Positions 35,151 through 44,590 of a stretch of 57,919 bases of DNA are shown one piece after another. Below the pieces are notes generated by a model. The model made no database searches. It was not told the DNA's origin and was given only the letters and a program-made list of their open reading frames with translations. Position numbers and translations under genes: made by a program. Position 1 is the stretch's first letter. Each line of letters begins with the position of its first letter. Origin of the DNA: Paramacrobiotus metropolitanus (Eukaryota > Tardigrada > Eutardigrada > Parachela > Macrobiotidae); contig NW_026570534.1 of the NCBI RefSeq assembly GCF_019649055.1, forward strand, positions 1-57,919, written 5' to 3'.

Positions 35151-35195
35151 TATATATATATATCTGTACATATATATATATATATATAATATATC
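35150..35195. repeat. TA microsatellite at LINE junction
   Basis: (TA)n tracts around TATCTGTACATATATATATA immediately precede the truncated LINE reading frame. Confidence 0.7.
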
Positions 35196-35198
35196 TTT

Positions 35199-36118
35199 GT
35201 GTTTGCTGATGATATAGTAATTTTGCGCCCAGTAATTAATAACAATGACTGCAAATTACTGCAAGAGGATATTGATAGTGTTAATGACTGGTTAAAAGCA
35301 AACTGTCTGTCCTTGAACGCACAGAAATCAGTGCATGTTTGTTTTGCAATTTTGAGCTGTAATAATTACTACATAAATGGCAGTAATGTTCAGAAAAGTG
35401 ATGTTGTCAAATATTTAGGTGTTCACGTTGATCGTAAACTGAGCTGGAAAGAAAACTGCGAAAAAGTGTTCTCCAAATGCAACCGAAGAATTATGTACAT
35501 TAATCGATTATTTAGGTTTTTTCATTCTGGCGCTAAAATCCGACTGTTTGAATCTTTAGTCTTACCGGTAATCGATTACTGCGCTTCCTGTGTCCTCCCA
35601 GTATTGATAATGTCTAGTGATATGATTGAGAAATGCCAGGTTCGCTTTCTGAAAAGCATTTGTCTCGGAAGTGATTTGTTGGATTACGAAAAACGCTTAA
35701 AGGAACTAAAGTGGGATAGCCTCAAGTTACGCCGTGTAAAGAAAGCGCTAGTTTTTGTGTATAAATTATGGTTTTTTAAAGTCCCGCTAGGTAACTTTTG
35801 TTTTGTAAAGTTTGTCGGTTCGGCTGCTGCGCTTGATTCTGTTGCAGGTAGTACTCGTCACTGCGTTTATATGACTCTCCATCCTCACCCAATAATGCCG
35901 GCTCCAACATCGGTATGCGGCACTACCGTAACTGCTGTCCATGGATCGCACGACGCACGTGGAGCAACTTGCGACGTTGTGGAATGAGCTTTCTTTACCT
36001 CCAGAAGCCTACAAGTCCCTCGGTGCATTCCAGAAGGCACTCGACGTGGATTGGATGAAACTTACGTGGATTAAGAAGCACCCTCTGTGGGTTAAGAAAC
36101 ACCCTCAGTTTGCCGCTT
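35199..36118 (+). pseudogene. 5'-truncated LINE reverse transcriptase, C-terminal part
   Basis: The frame opens at the catalytic motif FADD (reverse transcriptase palm) and continues with 'L..DID.VNDWL..NCLSLN..K', 'YLGVHVD.KLSW' and the thumb region (LVLPVIDYCASCVLPV), typical of Jockey/CR1-type non-LTR elements. After about residue 205 the frame shifts; the usual LINE tail continues in another frame from about 35940 (LATLWNELSLP, then FQKALDVDWM) to TGA at 36118. The 3' UTR ends near 36310 with GGGAGCAATGCTCCGTAG and GGACAATAAATT, a hairpin plus ATT-type end. All the 5' region (endonuclease and most of RT) is absent, as expected of 5' truncation. It lies directly behind the S repeat tail and TA tract. 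Confidence 0.8.
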
Positions 36119-36609
36119 GACGCGTTTGTGCTGTTGTTGTTTTGTTAAATTCCAGCTGAAAGTTACTGTACAGGCTGCAAGTGATGTCTGTAAAATCCGT
36201 TCGTTCTTGTATATATCATCCTTTTTCTTTGCATGAAGAATTTGTGTGTTTTCCATCTTCTCTGTCTTAGCTTAAAGGGAGCAATGCTCCGTAGCGAAGG
36301 ACAATAAATTCCGTTATATTATAAAGCAAAGCCGTGGTCGAAAACCCGGCCAGACAGTATTCATTTGTTTCAAAAACTCTCCTTCTTCGAACGCCAAAAC
36401 AAAATAATTTTTGACCACCTTCTCCAAATGCCAGCTGAATTCTAATAGTTTTTATCGTGGTTTTTTTAAAACCAGGCAATGTTGCCACGTAAACCAACTA
36501 AAATAAGTAAAAATTAGATGATATTTTTAGAAGGTTGAATTGGATTACTCAAGTATACCGATTGCTAGATTTATTTGCCCATGACAGAGCTACCACATAG
36601 TCCAGTGAC

Positions 36610-36835
36610 CAGAGGCCAATAAATGAGCAAGTGAGCGAGATACCACTACTGTCACGAGGAGCACAGAGCCTGTAAGGTGAAGGAGTGACCCAGCTACCAG
36701 TACTGTTCAGTGTACAGAGCCCGCAAGGTGAGCAGGTAACCGAGCTACTGCTATTGTTCAGTGCACAGAGCCCATTAGGTGAAGGGGTGAGCGAGTTACC
36801 ACTACTATTCAGTGCACAGAACCCGTAAGGGATCG
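36610..36835 (+). repeat. 51-bp tandem repeat, about four copies
   Basis: The landmark CAGAGCC(C/T) falls at 36663, 36715, 36766 and 36816 (as CAGAACCC), each followed by an AAGGTGA-type block and CGAG(T/C)TAC. Confidence 0.75.
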
Positions 36836-37192
36836 AGTTATCCCAACTGTCGCTACTGACCGGGCATACACCACGGCAAGCACACACCACTCTCCAAAGT
36901 AAAGAGCCTGTGATTAAGTGAGTCACCGAACTAATGGTGGTGTCCAGTGCACTCGCCTTTGAGTCTCAAATTTGATACCTTATAGACAGTGAGATTTCGG
37001 GTTTGTTTTAGAGTAAGAGGATATAATTAAAAATATCTGTATATTCAAACTGAATGCTTCTGAGTTTGAGAGAACCTGAGTTGATTTCTTTTATGAAATC
37101 TGTTTTTGAGTTTTACAATGTACCGATCATGATTCGACGAAATACAGAAGTACAGAAGTGATAACAAATACTCTTTGGAAATCAAAAGAAAG

Positions 37193-37240
37193 TGGACCAC
37201 AAGAAACGCGGAGGCGAAGCCGAGGCTGTTTCTTGTATAT
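37193..37240. repeat. Palindromic dispersed repeat, copy 2
   Basis: GTGGACCACAAGAAACGCGG, AGGCGAAGCC and GTTTCTTGT. See copy 1 at 21159-21204; flanking sequences differ. Confidence 0.5.
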
Positions 37241-37859
37241 TATACTAAACGGCAGCATAGTCTACATAGAACAGTAGAACAACAGGAATATTTCGAACGG
37301 ACATTGGCTACAATAACAAGATGGCTATACAGTTCTGAAGCCGAACGTACTACCACCAGGCTATGAGCAGATTAACACAATAATAATTATATAATTATTA
37401 TTATCGAACAACAGTAGTCAACACTAGGGAGACTTTTTTAAGTCTACGGTCTGTATTGGAAAATATTTTTGGTATTTTGAAAATATTATACTATGTACAT
37501 GTCGCCGGAGTTGATCGAAAAGTTGCCGATCGGTGGCAGCGCCTGGAGCAAAAACCGATAATTGGAGTTTGGGTTGCGTGATGCTGCCTTTGCGGAGCAA
37601 AAGAGCGACGCTGGAAATTCTGGCACATGAATGAAAACAGGAAATCAGCGAGCGAAGAAGCAGCACACAGTATTTTTATGGACTAACGAGCAAGGCCTCA
37701 CCCCATTCATCCCTGATACAGTTGCGAGAAATTTAGCGTCATGGACTGATCAGTGCTTTCTTGTGGATCCACCAGACCGGATTTCCGCGGCAGCGTTAAC
37801 TTGTTGCAAGCGTACAGTAGTTTAAACGAAGCTTTGATGCGTAACCTTATCATTTTCTC

Positions 37860-37965
37860 GGTAGCGCGTCTGTTCTCTGACCTCCGTTTTGCTTCCCGAC
37901 AATTTGCTGACAGAAATGTTGCTGATTCACACAACTTGCTGACCGACAAATCGCTTTTCGAAAAT
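37860..37965 (+). repeat. T repeat (GCTGACCGACAA) cluster 1
   Basis: Several degenerate units such as CCCGACAATTTGCTGACAGA and AACTTGCTGACCGACAAATC. The same ~15-20-bp unit forms clusters at 40870-41045, 42905-43165 and 46185-46450. Confidence 0.6.
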
Positions 37966-38009
37966 CTTATTATTTTTTATACAACTTCCCCATTCAGAAT
38001 GTGCCGTTC

Positions 38010-38146
38010 TTAAAGGACAGCTGGTGCACCGTGGGGAACAGTTTGGCCGCTTCGTTCAGCCTGTTATAAACAGCGGCAGGCTCCGTTGGATCCCGGCATC
38101 GATAGCCGATCATGTACGTCAGCGCATCCGCATAAAACGTGTGCAG
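38010..38146 (-). pseudogene. Nuclear-receptor LBD fragment (helices 9-10)
   Basis: The minus strand reads LHTFYADALTYMIGYRCRDP, then NRLNEAAKLF, the same as the last exon of the copies at 47270-47536 and 39809-40056. No flanking exon is found: upstream it degenerates at once into an A-rich run. It is an isolated exon relic. Confidence 0.7.
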
Positions 38147-38312
38147 ATAAAAAAATCTTTATTGCATGGTTTGCTCCGTGTTCAACAACAATGATTATAC
38201 TACGGTTACAAATTCCAGTAACAACCACATTCCAATCATTCCCTTCCCCAAATTTACTTCTTCCCGGCAAAGTGCCTAAAACTGCAGCAGGGTTCCCTTC
38301 ATTATTGATAAA

Positions 38313-38694
38313 CTAGTGCGCTGTTACAAAAAAGCGGTAGAACGGCTTTCTCCGGTCTTTCCCCGAATCAGGCATCCAATAAAGCTGACCATGTCTTTCG
38401 CGCCTTCTCCAAGCACTCCCAGCGTTTCCACCGCAAATGGATAGGGTAGAGGGGATACTGTTCTCCGAGGGAGCGGTACTTTTGCCTCTTCCGATTTTCC
38501 GCTTGCCGAGCTGCTGCCCCAGCCGCTTCGGCAGTTCGTTTAAGGTACGGTTGTGCCGTTGTATCTGCGCATGTGGCATCCCATGCCATCTGTTTTCCAT
38601 CCCGGACAGGTACCAAAGTTACTCCATCCGGCCGCATGCCATTGTCTCCTGACATTCCCTTTGGCTCTAATTTACTAGGAATACCCGCCGCCAA
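38313..38694 (-). pseudogene. Non-LTR retrotransposon restriction-like endonuclease fragment
   Basis: The minus strand reads GMRPDGVTLVP, then 13 residues to WDATCADTT, and after about 30 residues RKRQKYRSL. This RPD...D...K..KY..L arrangement is the PD-(D/E)XK-like endonuclease domain at the C-terminus of R2/CRE-type retrotransposons, where it nicks the target DNA. The following conserved part (VETLGVLG..A, then LIRGKTGESRS) is in a different frame, and a stop follows near 38335. It is decayed and has no reverse transcriptase nearby. Confidence 0.6.
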
Positions 38695-38849
38695 ATATCC
38701 CCAGTGAAAAATGCTGTTTACCTCGGAATGTCCGAGTAAGGATTTATTAAGTGTGCAGATAGATGAACGAGTAAGGATTTATTCGACGCACTGGTCGTGC
38801 CTAGCAAAACTGGCCTGGTCGTGTTTATGTATTGGCAAGAATTAAATTG

Positions 38850-39105
38850 CATATCCGTTGGATAGGACAGCATTCACTGCCAAGGACTTTTGGACAGATT
38901 CCCAGTGATCACTTTGAATGCTGTCCAAAACTCCTTGGCAGATGCAACAGCTGTTTCGTTGCCCTTTTGTGCAGCAGATATCTTGCTCTTCTGCGTAGCA
39001 AATTCGACATCCGCGGCCTCTAGATCAACTGCGCGAGATACCAGGCGCAGTAGATCAACGCGTTATTCTATAAGAAAGAACAAAACAACTATAATGTTGA
39101 ATATA
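38850..39105 (-). pseudogene. Unknown coding-like fragment duplicated at 24430-24790
   Basis: The minus strand has about 60 codons (DLLRLVSRAVDLEAADVEFA... ending ITGNLSKSPWQ and a stop near 38877). It is rich in Ala, Lys and Glu and looks helical. The paralogous stretch at 24430-24790 has lost the frame. I do not recognise it. It lies just upstream of, and opposite to, the nuclear-receptor copy at 39208. Confidence 0.35.
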
Positions 39106-39207
39106 CATAAATTTAATCAATTAGCATCGGTATTCTGTAACATGACCGACTTGCCCCTTTAAACTTTGGCAAACTGTAACAATCGCTTTTACTAATTTTC
39201 CGAACAG

Positions 39208-40056
39208 TATCAACCACAGACACTGCCGCAGCGAGCACTAATGCGAATGCACGAAAAAACTTGAAGATGGCAAACTCCGTCTGGCACAGTTTCTCGCCAT
39301 GCTGCCTGGGTTCGAGAACGTTAGCTCGGCTGATCGCGATATTTTACTGGCGGAGAGAACGTTTATCACCGCTCTGGTATGAGCTGTTCTGGCCTGTTAT
39401 GAAACTGCTTGTATGATAATTATATGTTCACTGTACTCTTCATAATTATGGTGTTACTTTTCGTAGCTGCATCACATGCGGTTCTTTCACAAGGGACAGT
39501 ATTATAACCCCTTACCGGGCCCCGAACAGATTCACGCCGGCGATTACTGGATGGAGGCTATGTGTTTGGATCCCGAATTCGTCCGCTCCAGCTACAAATT
39601 CACCGCGGTTTTTAAAGGAATCGGGCTGACGCTGACGGAATCCTATCTGCTCCTGGCCATGGCGGTTTTTGATCCTCGTATGTATCTTATGCAGTTTGTA
39701 TTACTGTGGTAATTTTGTCCGGCATTTTGTTGTCACAAGTACAGTGCGTTTCCGCGTAATTCAGCAATAGCGTACAATGATTTTGGTTGGGAGCCGGGTT
39801 TTGCTTAGGGGCGACCACCGCTTCCGATAAATCACTACTCAGCCATTTGCACACGTTCTACGCGGATGCGCTGACGTATATTATGATCGGGCATCGGTGC
39901 CGCGATCCGACGGAACGCGCCGCTGTCTACCTCAGGCTGAACGAAGCGGCCCCAATATTCACCTTGGTGCACCAGAGGTTTCAAAATGTCGACGGGGCTG
40001 TGCCTCCGTTTCCCGTACCGTTGAAGACGCTAGTTCAAGACAGCTTGAAACGATAA
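39208..40056 (+). pseudogene. Nuclear-receptor ligand-binding domain, copy 2 (near-intact 3' exons)
   Basis: Three exons: 39208-39376, 39467-39677 and 39809-40056, with GT-AG introns of 90 and 131 bp placed exactly as in the copy at 47270-48708. Exon 1 carries the LBD signature QFLAMLPGFENVSSADRDIL (helices 3-4). Exon 2 carries FKGIGLTLTESYLLLAMAVF (helices 7-8). Exon 3 carries LHTFYADALTYIMIGHRCRD, then VYLRLNEAAP (helices 9-10), ending LKR at TAA 40054. Near 39254 a run of six A's, where the reading frame needs five, shifts the frame and creates a stop. The two 5' exons of the other copy are not found upstream, nor is a zinc-finger DNA-binding domain. It is probably a truncated duplicate; the single-base shift could also be a sequencing error. 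Confidence 0.75.
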
Positions 40057-40789
40057 TTTCTTTAAACTTGTATACGCACAGTCGGGCTTGGTACTAATTT
40101 TATTGTTTGATACAGAGTGTTTTATGACGAATACTTGAGTAATGAATTTTTTCGTAAGGATCGCATTTTTTTTTAAATTTTGGATACGATTACCTGTACA
40201 GCTTAATTTCGCTGTGTTTGTATGTCGTTTAAGCGGAACGTTTTCGTTCCGGGCGCATTTTTTATGGGCAGGAAGGATTGAAACTTCTAAACAGTGATTC
40301 ACCAGCACTAGCCATCTTCGTCTAGAGCAGTTCTTAAGGTACTGATGTTACTAGCTAAAAGTTAAATTAGCTCAATTACAGACTTTACAGTGCAGTATTT
40401 AGGAATGAGTGGGCAGATGATGGTTTTGCATGCCATAAAATAAAAATAAGATCAGAGAAATTACAGATTTTTACAGTTTTTAATGGATAACGATGCAATG
40501 CATTGGTTGGAAAACGGTAGGCACGCACACCCTCCCCTTCCGCTACGTGCAAGCTGAGAGTCTGAGACTGTAGCAACTTATCCCGGATAAAAAGGTTAAA
40601 CGCACGGCGGTGTACTACAACTTGATGTATTATTATCTAATTTTCCTGGCAAGCTTTGCTGCAAAATACACATAGCGACGCAGCCCGATCTCAATTTCAA
40701 CCAGGTTTACAGAATTTTCAAAAATTTGATGGCACACTAACAATATACTGCCACCATGACAACTTGCTGGCGATTTTTTGCTGACTTAG

Positions 40790-40850
40790 GAAAATCAAGA
40801 AATCTAAGAAACCTAGGAAAACTGTGGAAAAACAACAAGAAACTGAGGTA
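40790..40850 (+). repeat. Short CCTAAGAAA-like run
   Basis: AATCTAAGAAACCTAGGAAA and neighbours, a remnant of the nonamer satellite, directly before T repeat cluster 2. Confidence 0.5.
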
Positions 40851-40869
40851 AGTAATCAAAAACCAACGT

Positions 40870-41045
40870 ATCAAACCGAAAAGCAAGTTTTCGGTCACCA
40901 AGAATGTTTCGACAAAACGTCGGTAAATAATTTAATTTAACAGAAAAGCAACGTGTCGGTCAATAAGTTGTGAAAGTCAGTAACATGTCGGTTAGCAAAT
41001 TGTCGGTCAACGAATTCTAGGTCGGCGGATTGACGTGCTACCGGT
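40870..41045. repeat. T repeat cluster 2
   Basis: Degenerate units GTGTCGGTCAATAAGTTGTG, ATGTCGGTTAGCAAATTGTC and similar, complementary in orientation to cluster 1. It ends in GACGTGCTACCGGTAA, a phrase also present beside cluster 4 (TCGTGCTACCGTTAA at about 46439). Confidence 0.6.
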
Positions 41046-41059
41046 AAAGTACCGGCACA

Positions 41060-41250
41060 TTCCTAAACTTATTACAAAAGGCAGTACCAAATAGGGCGCC
41101 AATTCACTCTATGAAGCCGGCGGATGCTGAGGTCGGTGAGGAAAAGAATATTCGAGTTTAAAAGCCATTGGATCGAACCCGTCTTACCTGACACGTCGCG
41201 TCGGGACAGATGGACTCGATCCAGCGGCCTTTAAAACGATGTCAAGGCTG
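41060..41250 (-). repeat. S repeat, partial, mostly inverted
   Basis: GGGCGCCAATTCACTCTATG followed by AAGCCGGCGG is the complement of the S phrase CCACCGGCTTCGTGGGGTGA. Further on, ACGTCGCGTCGGGACAGATG and GGCCTTTAAAACGATGTC match the S centre. Confidence 0.5.
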
Positions 41251-41699
41251 ACTCGGATCAGCCCGTCAGGATGACGCAAGGACAAACTGTTCGGATAGTC
41301 TAGGGGACCGGCGATTCTGCATGTTGAATTCCGCATCATCCATCGTCCCACCATGTGTAGTCGAGGCACCTTGTGGCCCGACGTGTGGCGCGTCGGTATC
41401 AGCGACATGCCATTTTTAACTTTTATACAAAACTGAACTGATTTTGAGAAGTTTAAGCGGATCGTTTAAGCTGATCGTCCGCTCACATTACAGTATCGTG
41501 TATTGTGAAATGCTCAAACCGCGATGTAATCTATCGATCTAATATCAGCAATTTCGCTGCATAATGTTTCGTTTAAATATAAAATGTACTTATATTATGT
41601 AATTATAGCTAACAGTAGTAACTGGCACTAACTACTGGCAGCCTACTGCTACTCTGTAATATTATAAAGTTTCTAAGTTATTTGTACATGCATCAATTA

Positions 41700-41756
41700 T
41701 CTATATGTGTGCATGTACAAATATATATGCATATATATATGCATATATATATATTT
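41700..41756. repeat. TGCATATATATA microsatellite
   Basis: Alternating TA with interspersed GC pairs, flanked on the right by the AT-rich tract at about 41760-42080. Confidence 0.7.
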
Positions 41757-42114
41757 GGAAGATCGTTTGGGAAAACCCTTTTGTTTACTTATGAAATTAT
41801 TTTCAAAATTAACTGTGAATCTGGAAATATTCTATAAAGTAATCTAGAGATCTAATGGTGTACAGATATTTTAAAATTGGAAACATACCAATTACGTTTC
41901 AAAGTGATTAATAATTTAAACTGTACGTTTCTAAAAAAAAGCGATTTGGAAACTTGAAAAAAGTGGAAACTATACTGGAAATTTTATAGGAAAATTCTGA
42001 TTTATTTCAGAAATTAATTTGACAGCTTATAAGAAATTTTATTCGCAATTTCAAGTTTTTGTCCGGATTTCGGAAATCATTTCAAGGTCATGCTAAGCGA
42101 GGCCTTGATGTAAG

Positions 42115-42235
42115 TACAATCGGAAAGACGACCTTATAAATCTTTCGCCGCTGCGTCAAATTTATCACGTTGTCTTTTCGATTGCGGCTGGATCCCTCGG
42201 CCCGGAGACCATCGCCCCCGTCCAAAAGAATTTCT
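42115..42235 (+). repeat. U repeat, copy 2
   Basis: GTACAATCGGAAAGACGACC, TCGCCGCTGCGTCAAATTTATC and GGATCCCTCGGCCCGGAG, matching 34560-34690. It again follows an AT-rich tract. Confidence 0.6.
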
Positions 42236-42639
42236 AGCATAGGTATTGCCTGGTCCAGCCCGAAGCCAATACTTCACGCTCCCTCCTACCCTGAAGCTCT
42301 AACCGCCTCATCTTGTCCCCGGCATGTCACGCGTCGGGATAGGCTGCGCGACGCAGCACATCTCGACGCGTGGCTTGCCGGGAAACGGGGTGTCTGGACC
42401 ACGGCTGGCGGATGTAACGTGATTTATATTATGTCTGTGACTCTTGCCTTTAGCCATTCTGCTGAGCTGATTGTCTAGTTCTTCCACATACATACTAGTC
42501 TGTTGATATGCTATGTCTCGTTATATAAATGACAGTATGTTACTGTGATAGACAGTCATCATACAGTCATCTATCTAGTCGATCGACTAAACGGTGTATT
42601 CAGTACGGTCAGCTATCTTATCAAAACCCATCGTTACAC

Positions 42640-42900
42640 GGACGTTGCGGAATTCAAATGCCGAATCACCTGGCAAAAGCCATCCGCACTGTTTGTTCTT
42701 GTATCATCGGGGCTGACTGATCCAAATGGCCGAATGATCATTTTCACATCGAAGCAGCCGGAAGTCAGCGGAGTTTGGGTACGATGAGTCGATCTTAAGG
42801 CCGTTGGATGGTATAATTGTGTCCCGCTTCGCGTCGGGACAGAATTACTCTAGCCAACGGCCTTTAAGATCGGATGCCCTTATGCTCAGGTTCCAAACCG
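42640..42900 (+). repeat. S repeat, copy with internal inverted repeat
   Basis: Contains CGATCTTAAGGCCGTTGGAT and its complement CCAACGGCCTTTAAGATCGG around GTCCCGCTTCGCGTCGGGAC, so the S centre can fold into a long hairpin. T repeat cluster 3 follows immediately. Confidence 0.6.
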
Positions 42901-42904
42901 TTAA

Positions 42905-43165
42905 CATGGGCACACCGACAACTCGCTGACGGTCATCTTGCTGATCGACAACTTGCTGACGAGTATTTAACGACCGACAAAATGCTGAACCGACAGTTTG
43001 TTGAAACAACAAATCGCTGAACGACATTTTGCTGAACGTCAGTTCGCTGACACCGACGATTAACTGACGACAATTTGTTGACTGACGACTTGCTTACTTA
43101 CTAAATTGTTGACCGACATTTTGCTGACCGAGGTTTTATGGAAATACCGACAACTCGCTGACCAC
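42905..43165 (+). repeat. T repeat cluster 3
   Basis: About twelve degenerate units of the form CGACAACTTGCTGACC / CGACATTTTGCTGACCG, in the same orientation as cluster 1. Confidence 0.7.
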
Positions 43166-43342
43166 AAATTTAGTCTGTTACTCATTAAATCCTTGTAAAA
43201 CTCAATTTCTGTGATTACGATCGGATACCACAACCACTTCTCCTGCTATTAACAGCTGCCGGCTTATGCAGCAATCTGACAATTCCAGTCGTCCAAATCT
43301 TTTTTCTGCTCGAGCGCGTACGAGCAAATTTCATATAAAATT

Positions 43343-44584
43343 TAAGAAACAGAAGAAAACTATGAAACCCAAGAAACCTCAGAAACCTAAGAGACCTAAG
43401 AAATCTAAGAAAACTAAAAAACATAAGAAACATAAGAAATCTAAAAAATCTAAGAAACCTAAGAAACCTAAGAAACCTAAGAAACCTAAGAAACCTGAGA
43501 AACCTAAGAAACATAAGAAACATAAGAAACCTAAGAAACCTAAGAAACCTAAGAAACCTAAGAAACCTAAGAAACCTAAGAAACCTAAGAAACCTAAGAA
43601 ACCTAAGAAACCTAAGAAACTTAAGAAACCTAAGAAACCTGAAAAATCTAAGAAACCTAAGAAACCTAAGAAACCTAAAAAATCTAAGAAACCTAAGAAA
43701 CCTAAGAAACCTAAGAAACCTAAGAAACCTAAGAATCCTAAGAAACCTCAGAAACATGAAAAACCTAAGAATTTTAAGAAAACTAAAAATCGAAGAAACC
43801 TAAGAAACCTAAAAAATCTATGAAACCTAAGAAACCTAGAAAATCTAAGAAAATTAAGAAACCAAAGAAACCTGAAAAACTTAAGAAACCTAAGAAACCT
43901 AAGAAACCTAAGAAACCTAAGAAACCTAAGAAACCTAAGAAACCTAAGAAACCTGAAAAACCTGAAAAACCTAAGAAACCTAAGAAACCTCAGAAACCTG
44001 AAAAATCTAAGAAACCTAAGAAACCTGAAAAACCTAAGAAACCTAAGAAACCTAAGAAACCTAAGAAGCCTAAGAAACCTAAGAAACCTAAGAAACCTAA
44101 GAAACCTAAGAAACCTGAAAAACCTAAGAAACCTAAGAAACCTAAAAAACCTCAGAAACCTGAAAAATCTAAGAAACCTAAGACACCTAAGAAACCTAAG
44201 AAACCTAAGAAGCCTAAGAACCCTAAGGAACCTAAGAAACCTAAGAAACCTGAAGAACCTAAGAAACCTAAGAAACCTAAGAAACCTAAGAAACCTCAGA
44301 AACCTGAAAAATCTAAGAAACCTAAGACACCTAAGAAACCTAAGAAACCTAAGAAACCTAAGAAACCTAAGAAACCTAAAAAACCTAAGAAACCTAAGAA
44401 ACCTAAGAAACCTAAGAAACCTGAAAAACCTAAGAAACCTAAGAAACCTCAGAAACCTGAAAAATCAAAGAAACCTAAGAAACCTAAGAAACCTAAAAAA
44501 TCTAAGAAACCTAAGAAACCTAAGAAACCTAAAAAATCTAAGAAACCTAAGAGACCTAAGAAACCTAAAAAAAACCTAGAAACC
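43343..44584 (+). repeat. 1.2-kb satellite of the nonamer CCTAAGAAA
   Basis: Well over 100 copies of CCTAAGAAA (complement TTTCTTAGG) with few substitutions. A variant block CCTCAGAAACCTGAAAAATC recurs at about 43988, 44150, 44294 and 44447, that is every 16-18 nonamers, so there is higher-order structure from repeated amplification of a multi-unit segment. Because the unit is a multiple of three it stays open in several frames: plus strand Lys-Lys-Pro (43266-43823, then 43820-44635), minus strand Phe-Leu-Arg. I judge these frames to be by-products. Small patches of the nonamer lie near 15390, 21570, 29000 and 40800. Confidence 0.9.
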
Positions 44585-44590
44585 TATGAC

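Noticed and set aside
36267-36497. VATLPGF phrase on the minus strand, like the nuclear-receptor helix-3 motif
   Set aside because: Only seven residues match and the following sequence does not resemble the LBD (no D..LL part). It is likely chance, so it is not counted as a sixth copy.
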